DNA of 64,000 bases. It comes from a virus. Shown in pieces: positions 29,333 to 39,823 of the stretch. The DNA is taken from the IMG/VR virus record IMGVR_UViG_3300027792_000292, positions 1 through 64,000 of that record. One strand, given 5' to 3'. Under the pieces are notes generated by a model. That model did not search any database. It worked only from the letters and a program-made list of their open reading frames with translations, and was not told where the DNA came from. The position numbers and the translations under genes are program-made. Numbering within the stretch: the stretch's first letter is position 1; each line of letters starts with the position of its first letter.

Positions 29333-32300
29333 ATGGCAATTATATATGTAAGTAATCTGGCTACAGGTGCAAATAATGGTACATCTTGGGTTAATGCCTA
29401 TAGTAGCCTTAGTAGCGCTCTTAGTGCCGCATTTTCTAATGATGAGATTTGGTTAAAGGATAATGGTGATGCTCATCCTTATACAGGTACTTATGTAGTA
29501 AATGAAAGTAATCTGAAAATATATGGTGGATTTGCAGGCACCGAAACTGCTTTAACTCAGCGTGATGTTCTTACCCATCCTGCTCGTTTTATACAAAATT
29601 ATTCTGGAATTTTTCAGTTCTCCGCATCGGGGACAACATATGATGGTCTTCTTTTTGACCTATATGGCTCAATATCTTCCTACGTATCTAGTGGTGGAGC
29701 GATAACAGGTGGAACTGTAACTATTAGAAACTGTATTTTCTTAAACTGCGTAGCAGCTGATGCAGGTGGAGCTTTAGTTATTGGTTCAGGTAGTACAGTA
29801 GAGAACTGCTACTTTAATAGTTGTTCTATATCCCCCGCTTGGGGGGGACCTGGAGGAGCTATATACGCTACTAGTGCAAGCCCCTTAGTTAGAACGACTA
29901 TAAGAAACTGCGCTTTCTTTAGTAACAGTAGTACAACTTTAGGCGGTGCTGTATACTGCGAGGATAATACTCTTGTAAAAAACTGTTTATTTGTAGGAAA
30001 CTTCTCTAGTACTACATCAGGATCGGGTGGTGGGCTATTTTATAGTATAAAAGTTCCAGGGGCGGGTTATGGCGAGTCCATAGTAAATAATACTTTTTAT
30101 GCTAACGCCGCAGCCTATGGAGGTGGATTATTTATAGATGGTATAAGTGGTAACTCTATAGATTTAGTTAACAATATATTATGGAATAATAATACCCCTC
30201 CTGCTGGTTCATGGCATGAAGCTGTAATACTAATACCTGTTAATTTGCTATATAATGACATAAGGAGTAGGTTAGATTCCTTATATTTTTATGCTCCTAC
30301 AGTAACTACAGAGACTAGTACCTTATACGCTGACCCTTTATTTTTAGATGCTGCTGAAGGAAGATTTGAACTTACTATACCATCTCCTTGTAGAGGCACA
30401 GGAAAAGGTTTACTCGATAGGGGAGCTATTAGTAATGTTATGGATTTTTCTGGTAGCCCTACATCAGGTAATGTTCCTCTTTCAGTAGCTTTTAGCGACC
30501 TAAGTTATTCTCAGGGGATACTAAGAAATACGTCAGAGTGGAGTTTTGGGGATTCAACAACTCTTCTAAATACAGCCAATCCTACGCATGAGTATAGTTC
30601 CGCAGGAACGTATAGTGTAGGATTTTGCGGGACCTTTGTTGGATTTTGTGGAGTTAATTATGGCCCTATATATAATATTGCTGCCCCTACGTATGATGTA
30701 CTTAATGTTAAGACTAACTATATAACTGCAATAGCAGTAATACCACCTGTAGCTGCTATATCTCCTTCTTCAGTACCTACAGGCAATATGCCTTATACTA
30801 TGACTTTTAATGATGTATCAACAGGAATTATTACTTCCCGTAGTTGGAGCGATGGAAGAGGGAATACTGGGACAGGATCTTCTTTTACAGTTACTTCCAC
30901 GGAAAATGTAAGTTTTCCAGTTACTCTGACAGTCAGTAACTCAGGAGGAAGCTCAAGCGCTACAGTACAAGTTAATATAAGACCTGTTGCTTCTTTTTCT
31001 AAATCAGCAACTACTATTATTGAAGGTGAGTCCGTAACATTTGATGCTAGTAGCTCATATACTAATATATCAAGTTACATATGGGATTTTGGGGATGGTA
31101 GTCCAGTACAATCTGTATCAAATCCTACTATATCACACCAGTATGTATTGCCTGGGTATTGGTATGTAACACTAACTGTACGTTTTAATGGTATAGATAG
31201 TCATACAGTAGGATCATATGTAGATGTATCGTATTCCCCACCTCCACCAGGAGTCCCAGTTGTAAGTATAAGTTTTAACCCTACAACAGGTTACCCTAAT
31301 ACAACTAGCTTTAACCTATCTGGTAGTGCAACTTATGCAGGGCCTATAAATAGTTGGGAGTGGGATTTTGGAGATGGTACCCCACATGACTTAACGCAAA
31401 ATACTACTCATACTTTTTCTAATAATAGAAATTATAATGTAGTTCTTTATGCGACTCATCTATGTGGGGATGTAGAAAGGACGGGAAGCTTAACAAAGAT
31501 CCTTCCTGTAAAGCCTAAAGCATATTTTACCCCAGTCTCTACAACAACTATAACAGCAGGAGATTCAGTAACTTTTAATGGTACCGGGTCTGGGGTTACC
31601 GTAACTAACTGGACATGGAATTTTAATGATGGGCCGACACAAACGGGCTCGATTGTTTCACATACATTCAGTTCCGCAGGAACGTATAGTGTTACCCTTG
31701 TTGCTACGGGAATAGATGGATTAACAGATTCACTCACTCGCACAAATCTAATTGTTGTTAATCCAGCTCCTCCTCCTCCTCCTGATGCTCCTGTAGCGGA
31801 TTTTACATATAATCCATCAAGTGGAACAGTTCCTCTTACAGTTAGCTTTACTGATAACTCTTCAGGGGGGACTATATCTTCACGAGATTGGGATTTTGGA
31901 GATGGCTCCTCACATTCTCCTGCTACAAACCCTACGCATGTATATACACTTAATAAGCAACATACTGTACGATATACCGTAACAGGGCCTGGAGGTAGTA
32001 GCTATAAAGAAAGAGTAGTATCTGTAAGACCTTTAGCTTCTTTTTATGCTAGTTCTACATCTGCACTAACAGGAGAACTTATATCTTTTAATGGGCTAGG
32101 TTCTACAGTAACGATAACTAATTGGGATTGGACTTTTGGAGATAGTACTTTTGGTACTGGTTCTACTATAGCAAAGTCATATGCAACAGCAGGAACATAT
32201 AGCGTTACATTAAGAGTAACAGGTACAGATGGCTTAATAGATAGTCAGCAACAAATAAATTTAATTACTGTATATAATAATGTAACAGCAAATTTTACGT

Positions 32301-34198
32301 TTACGCCACCAACTGGAAAGAATCCATTAGACGTAACCTTCACGGATACCTCTACAGGGAGTCCTACTTCTTGGGCGTGGGATTTTGGTAATGGGGACAC
32401 GGCTTCGACACAGGGGCCTCATACTATTACATATTTAACTAATAACGTATATACTATTACTCTTACTGTTACAGGTCCTGGGCCTAGTAATACTAGTACT
32501 AAAACAGCTACGATATCGATAAAACCAAAAGCTAACTTTATATTTACCCCCACGTCTGGGCCGTTACCTTTGGCTGTGGCTTTTACTGATGCTTCGTCTA
32601 CTAATATCTCGACGTGGGATTGGGATTTTGGGGATAGCTTAGGTACCAGTAATCTGCAGAATCCAACCTATCAGTATACTGAAGTAGGGGAAAGGAATAT
32701 TAGGCTTACAGTTACAGGGCCTGGAGGTAGTGATACCATAACTCTTGGTCCCATAATAATAGAATTTCCAGGAGATGCTTATTATGTTGATTTGAATATA
32801 AATACCTCTGGAGGAATAGGTACCGCAAGTGACCCGCTTAATTATACAGAGTTTGTTAGTGCTACAGATGACACTTTACCTTATAAAATAAGAGGGGCAA
32901 GGCTTCTTACTGAAACCGACCCCTACTATGTAGATAAGATAGGATTTACTTTAGATGCCTGGGATTATAGTTTATACGGTCCCTGGAGAATAAAGGCATC
33001 TGATCCTTCTCAGTCTACATTTGTTCTTAATATAAGTGATTGTTCAAATTTGATTCTTGAGACAGAGTTTGTAAATGAAGATGGTACAGCAGGGTTAGAG
33101 TTAGGTGTTCATGGGGTAGTCAAAACTACTAGCATAAGAGTAAAGGATAAATGTATTCTCACAATGATTGGGGATGCTACTTTTAATGGATCAAATATAA
33201 TTGCAGGCCCGAGTAACTTAATATTAAATTATGATATTGGGTATAAATCAGAATTTAATAATTGTTTCATGGATGTAAAAGATATAGGAGTAACAGGTTC
33301 ATTAAGTGAATCTCAATTCTCTATACAGCATAGTGTCTGTAATCATGGCGGAAAGAATAGATTTGGTTCGGAAGTAGAAGGAATAGCCTCTTATACTGGA
33401 GTACAATTCGGGTATGATAACCCGGAACCATGGCCCGCTTGGGATGCTGGTGTAACAGGCGGTGGTTTAACAGGGTTTAACCCTGATCCTACAAAGTGGG
33501 CAAAGTGGTCCATTTGGGGAAAGAGAATTGTTATTGGTTCTGAAGATTTCTCTTCTATTCCATCAGGCCCTTTTAATGAAACTAGACTTGGAATAGGAGA
33601 CTTCTATTTTGATGCCCAGCCGGAAGAGACTGTTTCAATTTCTAAGGAAGCTTTTATAAATGTTCTGGATAGGGGACTCAAGACTAGTACAAAATTTGTA
33701 GGTATTGGATGGATAAAAAATCCGTTAGTAGCAGAAGGTCATGTATTGTATCCTATGGTAGTTTCTGATCCATATGGAGATGTCTTAGATACAAATGCTT
33801 CTTTCAGGTTAGAGATAAAAAAAGAAGGAACAGATTTCAGGTTACAATTCTCTGGTTCTAAATCTAAGTTAATAGCTAAGACTATAGATATAAAACTTGA
33901 TGATAAGCAGTGGCATTTTATTAGTTATATTTGTTTAGATGATGACGGGCATATGATGTATTATGTAGATGGGGAAAGATTAGAAGCGGAAGATGGGTTA
34001 GATGATGAAGGTTTAGAGTTCTCCATAGCAAGAACAAAAGCAGTAAGAATAGGCGGTGGAAATGTATATTGCCCGTATCTTTATGAAACTAATACTGGAA
34101 TTAATCTGTATAATTGGAGAGTTGGTATAGGATTTACTATTCATCAACAATGGATTAAAGATTTAATGAGTATAGACAGATCAGACTTGGAGATATAA
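29333..34198 (+). CDS. Beta-helix / multi-PKD / LamG adhesin-like fibre protein (1621 aa)
   Basis: Large modular adhesin. Residues 1-370 look like a right-handed parallel beta-helix of the polymorphic-outer-membrane/pectate-lyase-like type: a YVSNLATGANNGTSW entry and repeated GGA-x-x-x-x-S-x-x-x-x-N-C-x-F turns. About eight PKD domains follow, with W-x-F-G-D/N centres near residues 402, 582, 676, 761, 851, 931, 1015 and 1096, plus a degenerate one near 504. Residues about 1155-1350 hold one copy of the AWD/YGPW unit. The last 220 residues read as a LamG-like lectin fold (KQWHFISYICLDDDGHMMYY, closing with IGFTIHQQWIKD). It is a plausible receptor-binding or capsule-binding fibre. ATG follows AGGACTTAAAG. 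A 23-base stretch occurs twice in the PKD part. Confidence 0.65.
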   Translation: MAIIYVSNLATGANNGTSWVNAYSSLSSALSAAFSNDEIWLKDNGDAHPYTGTYVVNESNLKIYGGFAGTETALTQRDVLTHPARFIQNYSGIFQFSASGTTYDGLLFDLYGSISSYVSSGGAITGGTVTIRNCIFLNCVAADAGGALVIGSGSTVENCYFNSCSISPAWGGPGGAIYATSASPLVRTTIRNCAFFSNSSTTLGGAVYCEDNTLVKNCLFVGNFSSTTSGSGGGLFYSIKVPGAGYGESIVNNTFYANAAAYGGGLFIDGISGNSIDLVNNILWNNNTPPAGSWHEAVILIPVNLLYNDIRSRLDSLYFYAPTVTTETSTLYADPLFLDAAEGRFELTIPSPCRGTGKGLLDRGAISNVMDFSGSPTSGNVPLSVAFSDLSYSQGILRNTSEWSFGDSTTLLNTANPTHEYSSAGTYSVGFCGTFVGFCGVNYGPIYNIAAPTYDVLNVKTNYITAIAVIPPVAAISPSSVPTGNMPYTMTFNDVSTGIITSRSWSDGRGNTGTGSSFTVTSTENVSFPVTLTVSNSGGSSSATVQVNIRPVASFSKSATTIIEGESVTFDASSSYTNISSYIWDFGDGSPVQSVSNPTISHQYVLPGYWYVTLTVRFNGIDSHTVGSYVDVSYSPPPPGVPVVSISFNPTTGYPNTTSFNLSGSATYAGPINSWEWDFGDGTPHDLTQNTTHTFSNNRNYNVVLYATHLCGDVERTGSLTKILPVKPKAYFTPVSTTTITAGDSVTFNGTGSGVTVTNWTWNFNDGPTQTGSIVSHTFSSAGTYSVTLVATGIDGLTDSLTRTNLIVVNPAPPPPPDAPVADFTYNPSSGTVPLTVSFTDNSSGGTISSRDWDFGDGSSHSPATNPTHVYTLNKQHTVRYTVTGPGGSSYKERVVSVRPLASFYASSTSALTGELISFNGLGSTVTITNWDWTFGDSTFGTGSTIAKSYATAGTYSVTLRVTGTDGLIDSQQQINLITVYNNVTANFTFTPPTGKNPLDVTFTDTSTGSPTSWAWDFGNGDTASTQGPHTITYLTNNVYTITLTVTGPGPSNTSTKTATISIKPKANFIFTPTSGPLPLAVAFTDASSTNISTWDWDFGDSLGTSNLQNPTYQYTEVGERNIRLTVTGPGGSDTITLGPIIIEFPGDAYYVDLNINTSGGIGTASDPLNYTEFVSATDDTLPYKIRGARLLTETDPYYVDKIGFTLDAWDYSLYGPWRIKASDPSQSTFVLNISDCSNLILETEFVNEDGTAGLELGVHGVVKTTSIRVKDKCILTMIGDATFNGSNIIAGPSNLILNYDIGYKSEFNNCFMDVKDIGVTGSLSESQFSIQHSVCNHGGKNRFGSEVEGIASYTGVQFGYDNPEPWPAWDAGVTGGGLTGFNPDPTKWAKWSIWGKRIVIGSEDFSSIPSGPFNETRLGIGDFYFDAQPEETVSISKEAFINVLDRGLKTSTKFVGIGWIKNPLVAEGHVLYPMVVSDPYGDVLDTNASFRLEIKKEGTDFRLQFSGSKSKLIAKTIDIKLDDKQWHFISYICLDDDGHMMYYVDGERLEAEDGLDDEGLEFSIARTKAVRIGGGNVYCPYLYETNTGINLYNWRVGIGFTIHQQWIKDLMSIDRSDLEI
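30596..30618 (+). repeat. 23-base exact direct repeat, copy 1
   Basis: Identical to 31670-31692, encoding the SSAGTYSV strand of a PKD domain. The identity at DNA level, including third positions, suggests a recent duplication or gene-conversion patch. It also contains a short GTTCC-GCA-GGAAC inverted repeat. Confidence 0.7.
31670..31692 (+). repeat. 23-base exact direct repeat, copy 2
   Basis: Second copy of the repeat at 30596-30618, about 1.07 kb away, at the equivalent strand of another PKD domain in the same gene. Confidence 0.7.
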
Positions 34199-34199
34199 A

Positions 34200-37100
34200 A
34201 TGGCTATATATGTTGATATAAATTCTACCTATACAGGTTCTAATCATTCAGGATCTACATCTGACCCATGGTCTTGGACACAGTGGCTATCAGCTACTAA
34301 AAATACTATTTATTATTTTAGGGGCATGAGAAGTACAAGTTCATCTATATCTTATGGTACTAGCTCATATACTATAGATGCTTGGGATTTGAAGTTATAT
34401 GGGCCGTGGAAATTAACTGTTAATGATGCAAATTCAATAAATGCTAAATACATTAATGGGTACCTATCAGTCTCTAGTACTACTGATTTTAAGTTTTCTG
34501 AACTAACAAATTCTTTTATTGTTGTTCCTACCGCTGCCTTAGTAAATATAGCAGGTAGCGGGACTATAGCAAAATCTACTTTTAAGTGTGGTACTATTAC
34601 CTGTTTAGGTACTACATCAATTACTGACTCTATAATTAATGCCTCAATAACGTTACCCTCTGGAAATGTATTAAACGTATCTGATACAGTGACCGATAAG
34701 TCAGGACCCTCAACTTTTGTAATAGGTTCAGGAACTATAACTCTTACTGACATTATATATAATTGGTCCCCACCAGCGTATCCTACGTACTCTGACCCTG
34801 AGTTATCTAATTTTAATCTTTATGACGGCTATGGCGTAGGGTACCCATTAATATGGACGTATATATTACCTTATAAAAAATATGTATTTTTGAGTTCTAC
34901 GTACACTTCAGCAGGGCATGCAGGGACAATCTCAGATCCCTGGTCTTTTGTAGATTTTAGTTCGGGTATAAGAGATAATGGGGTGTACTATCTTAAGGGT
35001 CAGTATACCATAACATCTAATTTTACGAGTACAAAAACATTTAGTATGCGAGCTTGGGATGTAGGTCAGTACGGACCCTGGAGGATAAGAGGTTCCGCAA
35101 ACTCTTTCTCTGCTATAAATGTATCTTTATACGATGGTTACCTTGAGGGGACAAATGTTAGTTACTTAAATGCTACACGAATGTATATTTACACATCATC
35201 TGGTGTAGGAACTAATACAATTAGTAGCTCAGGTACCGTATCTCAGACAACATTAGTACATAAACAGGACCTGACTATTTCTATTGGCACTGTTACTATG
35301 AGTAATGTTGTTTTTTGGGGAATAGATACTGGCGATAATATCTCTGTATCACTAGGGGCCACTTTAAATATAGATACTTGTTATACAAATAAAACAAATA
35401 GAACAAGTTTATTTACTATATCAGGTACCGTTAATGATACAAATATAACATATAGTCAAGTCTTTTCTTCACTGCCTTTATGGACATCTACAGACCTAAG
35501 AGACTTTAATTTGAATAGCTTAGGTTCGGGGGTAGCATCAGAAAATAACTGGGCAAGCGGAAATAATTTTTACATTAGTTTAGAGGAGACCTCCACCGGA
35601 AATTCTGGAACTTACGGGGATCAGCGTATTGGATGGACTGAGCTACTAACTAAGCTTGGTACTACTCTGACAGCCGGAACAATATTTTACTGTAGAGGCA
35701 GTAGGACGCTATCAGCTAACCTTAGTTATACTGCGAGTGCTATATCTTTTAAGGCTTGGGATAAATCATCTTATGGTCCATGGAGAATAAAGACTAGTAC
35801 CTATACTTTGAATATCCCTTATATAAGTCTTTATGGCGGCCTCATAGATACAACAAGCAGTAGTAGTGCTACTATGTCTTCTCTTAGTGGGTGCTATATA
35901 ATAGGAGGAGCTGGAGATATACCTATACTAAAAGGTTATGCTGCTACTTCTATAACTCTGATTGATAGGACAACATTTGTTTTAACAGGAAAGCTACAAA
36001 TAGACCAACCTCCTTTGGTAGCTAGAACATACACCTTTACTAAATGTATAATGTATACTTCTGGAGGTGCGACATTCCTTGACTCAGACTCTGGGAATAC
36101 GGTAAATATCACAGATTGTATTACTAATAAATCGAACTTAGCTAATTTCACTAATTATACTCCAGCTGTTAATGCTACTAATCTGACCTATGGGTGGACT
36201 CCTCCTGTATCGTTACCTGCATGGAATGCCACTGATTTGTACTCCTATAAACTTGTAGGGACTTCTGATGCATCCGATTATGGATGTCAAGAATTTCCTA
36301 CTATATTATATGCGGATATTGCAGTAACAAATGATTTATCAGAATATAATGGTGAAGACTTTAATAATCCCGCATCTTTTCGTACAGTATACAGCCTACT
36401 ATCAACAATAGCACGGTCTTATATTTATTTAAAAGGAGCTAGAGATATAACTAGCGAGGTAGATTATGATGTCAATAATTTATCTTATCCTAATGCTAGT
36501 ACCACAGTATTAGCATGGGATAAAAGTTTATATGGCCCGTGGCAAATAAGGTCAGAAAGTATATCTAATAAAGGAATAAATTTAGTAGATGGTATAATGT
36601 ACTCTATAAATAATATATCTATATATGGGGTACATGAACAGTCTACTGATAGTATAAGTTATAAAGGTACGTTTTTTAATGCGGGATCGGCAGTTATAGT
36701 AGGTTCCGGGAGAAAAAATATAAAAGGCTGTAGTCTTATATCAAGTACAGTATCTACATCTTTTATAGAGGATGTACCAGATGATGTTCCCTATAATACA
36801 TACATAAATGATAACTTTAATGACGGGGCCGCTAATAGTTGGTGGGATTCCGAATTTAGAACAGGTCCCGATGCTTTTGAGATAGAGCAGTTTCCTCCGG
36901 GATCAGGTAACTACGTAGCAGTACAAAATAGTGATGACGACATAAGGCTCACCCCTGATGGAGTAAGCCTTACTGGTGACTTTGAATTAGAGATGGAAAT
37001 AATTTTTGGAGCTACCCAAACAGGTAATGTGTCAGAGCATCTGATGATTTTTAATGCCGGAACAAATGCTGAAATATTAGATTATTATTGGTCTGGCGGT

Positions 37101-39815
37101 TATCTACATTTTCACGGAAGTTCTGTATACCTACCAGCATCTCCCTACGGTAGCATCTTTATAAAATTGGTAAGAATAGGCTCAAGCATCTATGCTTATT
37201 ATTCTGATATTAATAGTACAAATAGCTGGACACTACACCCTGGAAGCGCCATAACTTATAGCGGCTCTTACTATGTTGGGATAAATGGAGCTGATAATAA
37301 CGGTATAGGAGAGTTTAACTTTTCAACAGAGGGTAGTGTACCTGGGGATACGCATAGTTTTCCATACGGCAGTGTAGATGGTGACTCTTATTTAGAAAAC
37401 ACAGTAATTGATACCTCCGCTGTAAGTATAGGGTCTTGGGAGTATGCTACTATAGATATTACCTCTTCTCTGTTCTCAACTTCTCAGTGGGTTGGGACAG
37501 GGATAACATATAGTGGAACTAATCAATATTCCTGGACAAAAGCAACATCTTGGCCTCTATGGGATGAGGAAGAAGTAAATAATAGAGATATATATGGTTA
37601 TGGGCAGTGGAGCAGCAATATAACTATTTCAGGTGATTCCTCATTATGGGTTTCTTATTCTGAGGGCTTATGGGGGGAACCTCGTTTGGGAGTAGGGGCT
37701 TTTTATTTTAGCTCTTTATTAGATTTCTCAGGTGACCCCTTATTAGGGTACTTCTCTCCAGGAGGTGCTGATAGGGTGCAGTTTACTATAATAGATGATG
37801 CAGGAGCTACTAGCTGGAGATGGGATTTTGGAGATGGGACAAGTATCTTAATAACAGACCCTTTACTAAAAAATGTAGCACATGATTACACTGCTGAGGG
37901 AGTCTATACTGTATCTCTAACGCTTAATGAAAATGCCTCATTAAGGGTAACTAAATATGGGTATATAGTATGTCTTAGAATTCTTGACCTTTCTGTAATA
38001 AGTAATCCTTTATTCTACTATGGTAATGTACCAGGAACTGGAGTAACTTTCCAATTTGGAGTGACTAATCCTACAAGGACATTAGATAATACTGTAGTTG
38101 CAGGGTATAACGGATTTCATTGGGACTTTGGAGATAGCTCTACACAGGAAGGTGTTACAGGACCTTTTCATAATTACAATACTTATAATACTTTTCAAGT
38201 TGCTCTTACTCTAAGAGATATAGGTATTTCTGGTATAGATTCTACTAAGCAGACAACTACATTTTTAAGAAATGTATCTATATTTAATTTATTGATACAA
38301 GTAACTCCTAATCTTGGTTTATTACCTCTTCCAGTTACTTTCACGGTAACTTCTGCTCCTGGATCATATGAGCCTGTAACCTGGAGATGGTTATTTAGAG
38401 ATTCTTCTGAGTCTAATACTAAGAATACATCACACACCTATACTACCGCAGGAGTATATGATGTGGTTTTGATAACTGATGAAGGGTTACCTACTCAGCA
38501 GATATTTAGTTCTGATCCTTTATATCCTGGAGTAACTCAAGTAGTATCTAATATGCGGGTAGTAGCATCTGGACTAAACGCTGATTTTGAAGTAATACCA
38601 TCACATGGCTATATTCCATTTACAGGGTCATTTAATGGCTCTCTATCACAAGGATCTATTACGGGATGGGAATGGATATTTGATGATGGGTCTTCACATT
38701 TATTTGGAGTAACGGCTCCAGTCCATGTTTATGGTACAGCGGACACTTATAGCCCTAGTTTAACTGTTTATGATATTTATGGTCTTATAAGTACTAAAAC
38801 AAAAACTTTAGATATTTTACCTAGTCTAGATATAAATATCTCTTTTGATACTACTTATGTCCCCAATAATGTTACATTTACACCCGTCAATGATGACTAT
38901 GCTGAGACGTGGGACTGGGAGCTGATACACACAGATAGCATATTAGGGGAATTAATAATAGATAGGAAGAATGCTGTTACTTCCTTGGATAAAGTCTTTG
39001 TGACAGGCTTAGCGGCTCCAACAAGCTACAAAATAAGACTTACTATAACTGATGATCTTAGTAATGTATACATAGTAAATAAAACATTTAGTGTTCCAGA
39101 GCACATAGCTATAGTAACAACTCCTACCCCTGCAACAGGTAAGAATCCACTTACTGTAGACTTCTCAACTACAGGAGCTGTATATAGTACGGTGACTACC
39201 TGGGAGTGGGATTTTACTGGAGATGGTATTTATGAAGCGACTACTGAAACAGCAAGTTATACCTATCTTATAGATGCTGTTTACTTAGCTTTTCTGCATC
39301 TTACCTGGAGACTTCAGGATATAGATGTGCCAGGAAAATCAGCGACAGTATCTTTGGATAAATATGTAGGAGTTCATGTTGTTCCAAATCTTTTATCAGT
39401 AAGTATAGAAGCTACCCCAGTTATAGGACAGAAAGACTTAGATGTGAACTTTGTCGGAATAGCTAATAATCCTATAGTCTCCTGGAATTGGGAATTAGAG
39501 GGGGTTGGGAATATAGGCTCAACTCAAGAGGTAAATTATACGTTTACAGAAATAGGGAGTTACATTGTAACCCTTACAGTTTCTGATTCTTTCGGGAATG
39601 GGCCTTTATCTACAAATGTCACAATAACAGTTTTATCAGGGGTTTCTACCCCAGATATAGCTCCTGGAGATGATACTTTTTTATCTCTGGGTGGTTCAGG
39701 GAATATTGTAACTCATGAAGGTAAGGGAGTAACATTAAGGATACCTATATATGAAACCAATCCAACACCTTTCGGGTTTACAAGAAGTTACGGGCCAACC
39801 ATAATATTTGATTAG
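34200..39815 (+). CDS. Fibre protein with four AWD/YGPW units and a PKD array (1871 aa)
   Basis: Large modular fibre protein. The N-terminal half is four tandem units of about 230-250 residues, each with a YVDxxxTxxGxxGTxxDPWS-like opening, a x-YY-x-(K/R)G-x-R strand, and a hallmark AWDxxxYGPW(R/K/Q)I motif (centred near residues 66, 285, 520 and 770), followed by Ser/Thr/Ile-rich strands that look like beta-helix coils. Residues about 850-1060 resemble a LamG-like segment (FNDGAANSWWDSEFRTG). The C-terminal part has about seven PKD-like domains (near 1206, 1306, 1395, 1490, 1572, 1668 and 1762), several of them degenerate. The same AWD/YGPW unit occurs once in the preceding gene. ATG follows the upstream stop after one base, so the two are probably co-translated. 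Confidence 0.65.
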   Translation: MAIYVDINSTYTGSNHSGSTSDPWSWTQWLSATKNTIYYFRGMRSTSSSISYGTSSYTIDAWDLKLYGPWKLTVNDANSINAKYINGYLSVSSTTDFKFSELTNSFIVVPTAALVNIAGSGTIAKSTFKCGTITCLGTTSITDSIINASITLPSGNVLNVSDTVTDKSGPSTFVIGSGTITLTDIIYNWSPPAYPTYSDPELSNFNLYDGYGVGYPLIWTYILPYKKYVFLSSTYTSAGHAGTISDPWSFVDFSSGIRDNGVYYLKGQYTITSNFTSTKTFSMRAWDVGQYGPWRIRGSANSFSAINVSLYDGYLEGTNVSYLNATRMYIYTSSGVGTNTISSSGTVSQTTLVHKQDLTISIGTVTMSNVVFWGIDTGDNISVSLGATLNIDTCYTNKTNRTSLFTISGTVNDTNITYSQVFSSLPLWTSTDLRDFNLNSLGSGVASENNWASGNNFYISLEETSTGNSGTYGDQRIGWTELLTKLGTTLTAGTIFYCRGSRTLSANLSYTASAISFKAWDKSSYGPWRIKTSTYTLNIPYISLYGGLIDTTSSSSATMSSLSGCYIIGGAGDIPILKGYAATSITLIDRTTFVLTGKLQIDQPPLVARTYTFTKCIMYTSGGATFLDSDSGNTVNITDCITNKSNLANFTNYTPAVNATNLTYGWTPPVSLPAWNATDLYSYKLVGTSDASDYGCQEFPTILYADIAVTNDLSEYNGEDFNNPASFRTVYSLLSTIARSYIYLKGARDITSEVDYDVNNLSYPNASTTVLAWDKSLYGPWQIRSESISNKGINLVDGIMYSINNISIYGVHEQSTDSISYKGTFFNAGSAVIVGSGRKNIKGCSLISSTVSTSFIEDVPDDVPYNTYINDNFNDGAANSWWDSEFRTGPDAFEIEQFPPGSGNYVAVQNSDDDIRLTPDGVSLTGDFELEMEIIFGATQTGNVSEHLMIFNAGTNAEILDYYWSGGYLHFHGSSVYLPASPYGSIFIKLVRIGSSIYAYYSDINSTNSWTLHPGSAITYSGSYYVGINGADNNGIGEFNFSTEGSVPGDTHSFPYGSVDGDSYLENTVIDTSAVSIGSWEYATIDITSSLFSTSQWVGTGITYSGTNQYSWTKATSWPLWDEEEVNNRDIYGYGQWSSNITISGDSSLWVSYSEGLWGEPRLGVGAFYFSSLLDFSGDPLLGYFSPGGADRVQFTIIDDAGATSWRWDFGDGTSILITDPLLKNVAHDYTAEGVYTVSLTLNENASLRVTKYGYIVCLRILDLSVISNPLFYYGNVPGTGVTFQFGVTNPTRTLDNTVVAGYNGFHWDFGDSSTQEGVTGPFHNYNTYNTFQVALTLRDIGISGIDSTKQTTTFLRNVSIFNLLIQVTPNLGLLPLPVTFTVTSAPGSYEPVTWRWLFRDSSESNTKNTSHTYTTAGVYDVVLITDEGLPTQQIFSSDPLYPGVTQVVSNMRVVASGLNADFEVIPSHGYIPFTGSFNGSLSQGSITGWEWIFDDGSSHLFGVTAPVHVYGTADTYSPSLTVYDIYGLISTKTKTLDILPSLDINISFDTTYVPNNVTFTPVNDDYAETWDWELIHTDSILGELIIDRKNAVTSLDKVFVTGLAAPTSYKIRLTITDDLSNVYIVNKTFSVPEHIAIVTTPTPATGKNPLTVDFSTTGAVYSTVTTWEWDFTGDGIYEATTETASYTYLIDAVYLAFLHLTWRLQDIDVPGKSATVSLDKYVGVHVVPNLLSVSIEATPVIGQKDLDVNFVGIANNPIVSWNWELEGVGNIGSTQEVNYTFTEIGSYIVTLTVSDSFGNGPLSTNVTITVLSGVSTPDIAPGDDTFLSLGGSGNIVTHEGKGVTLRIPIYETNPTPFGFTRSYGPTIIFD

Positions 39816-39823
39816 GATTAAGT

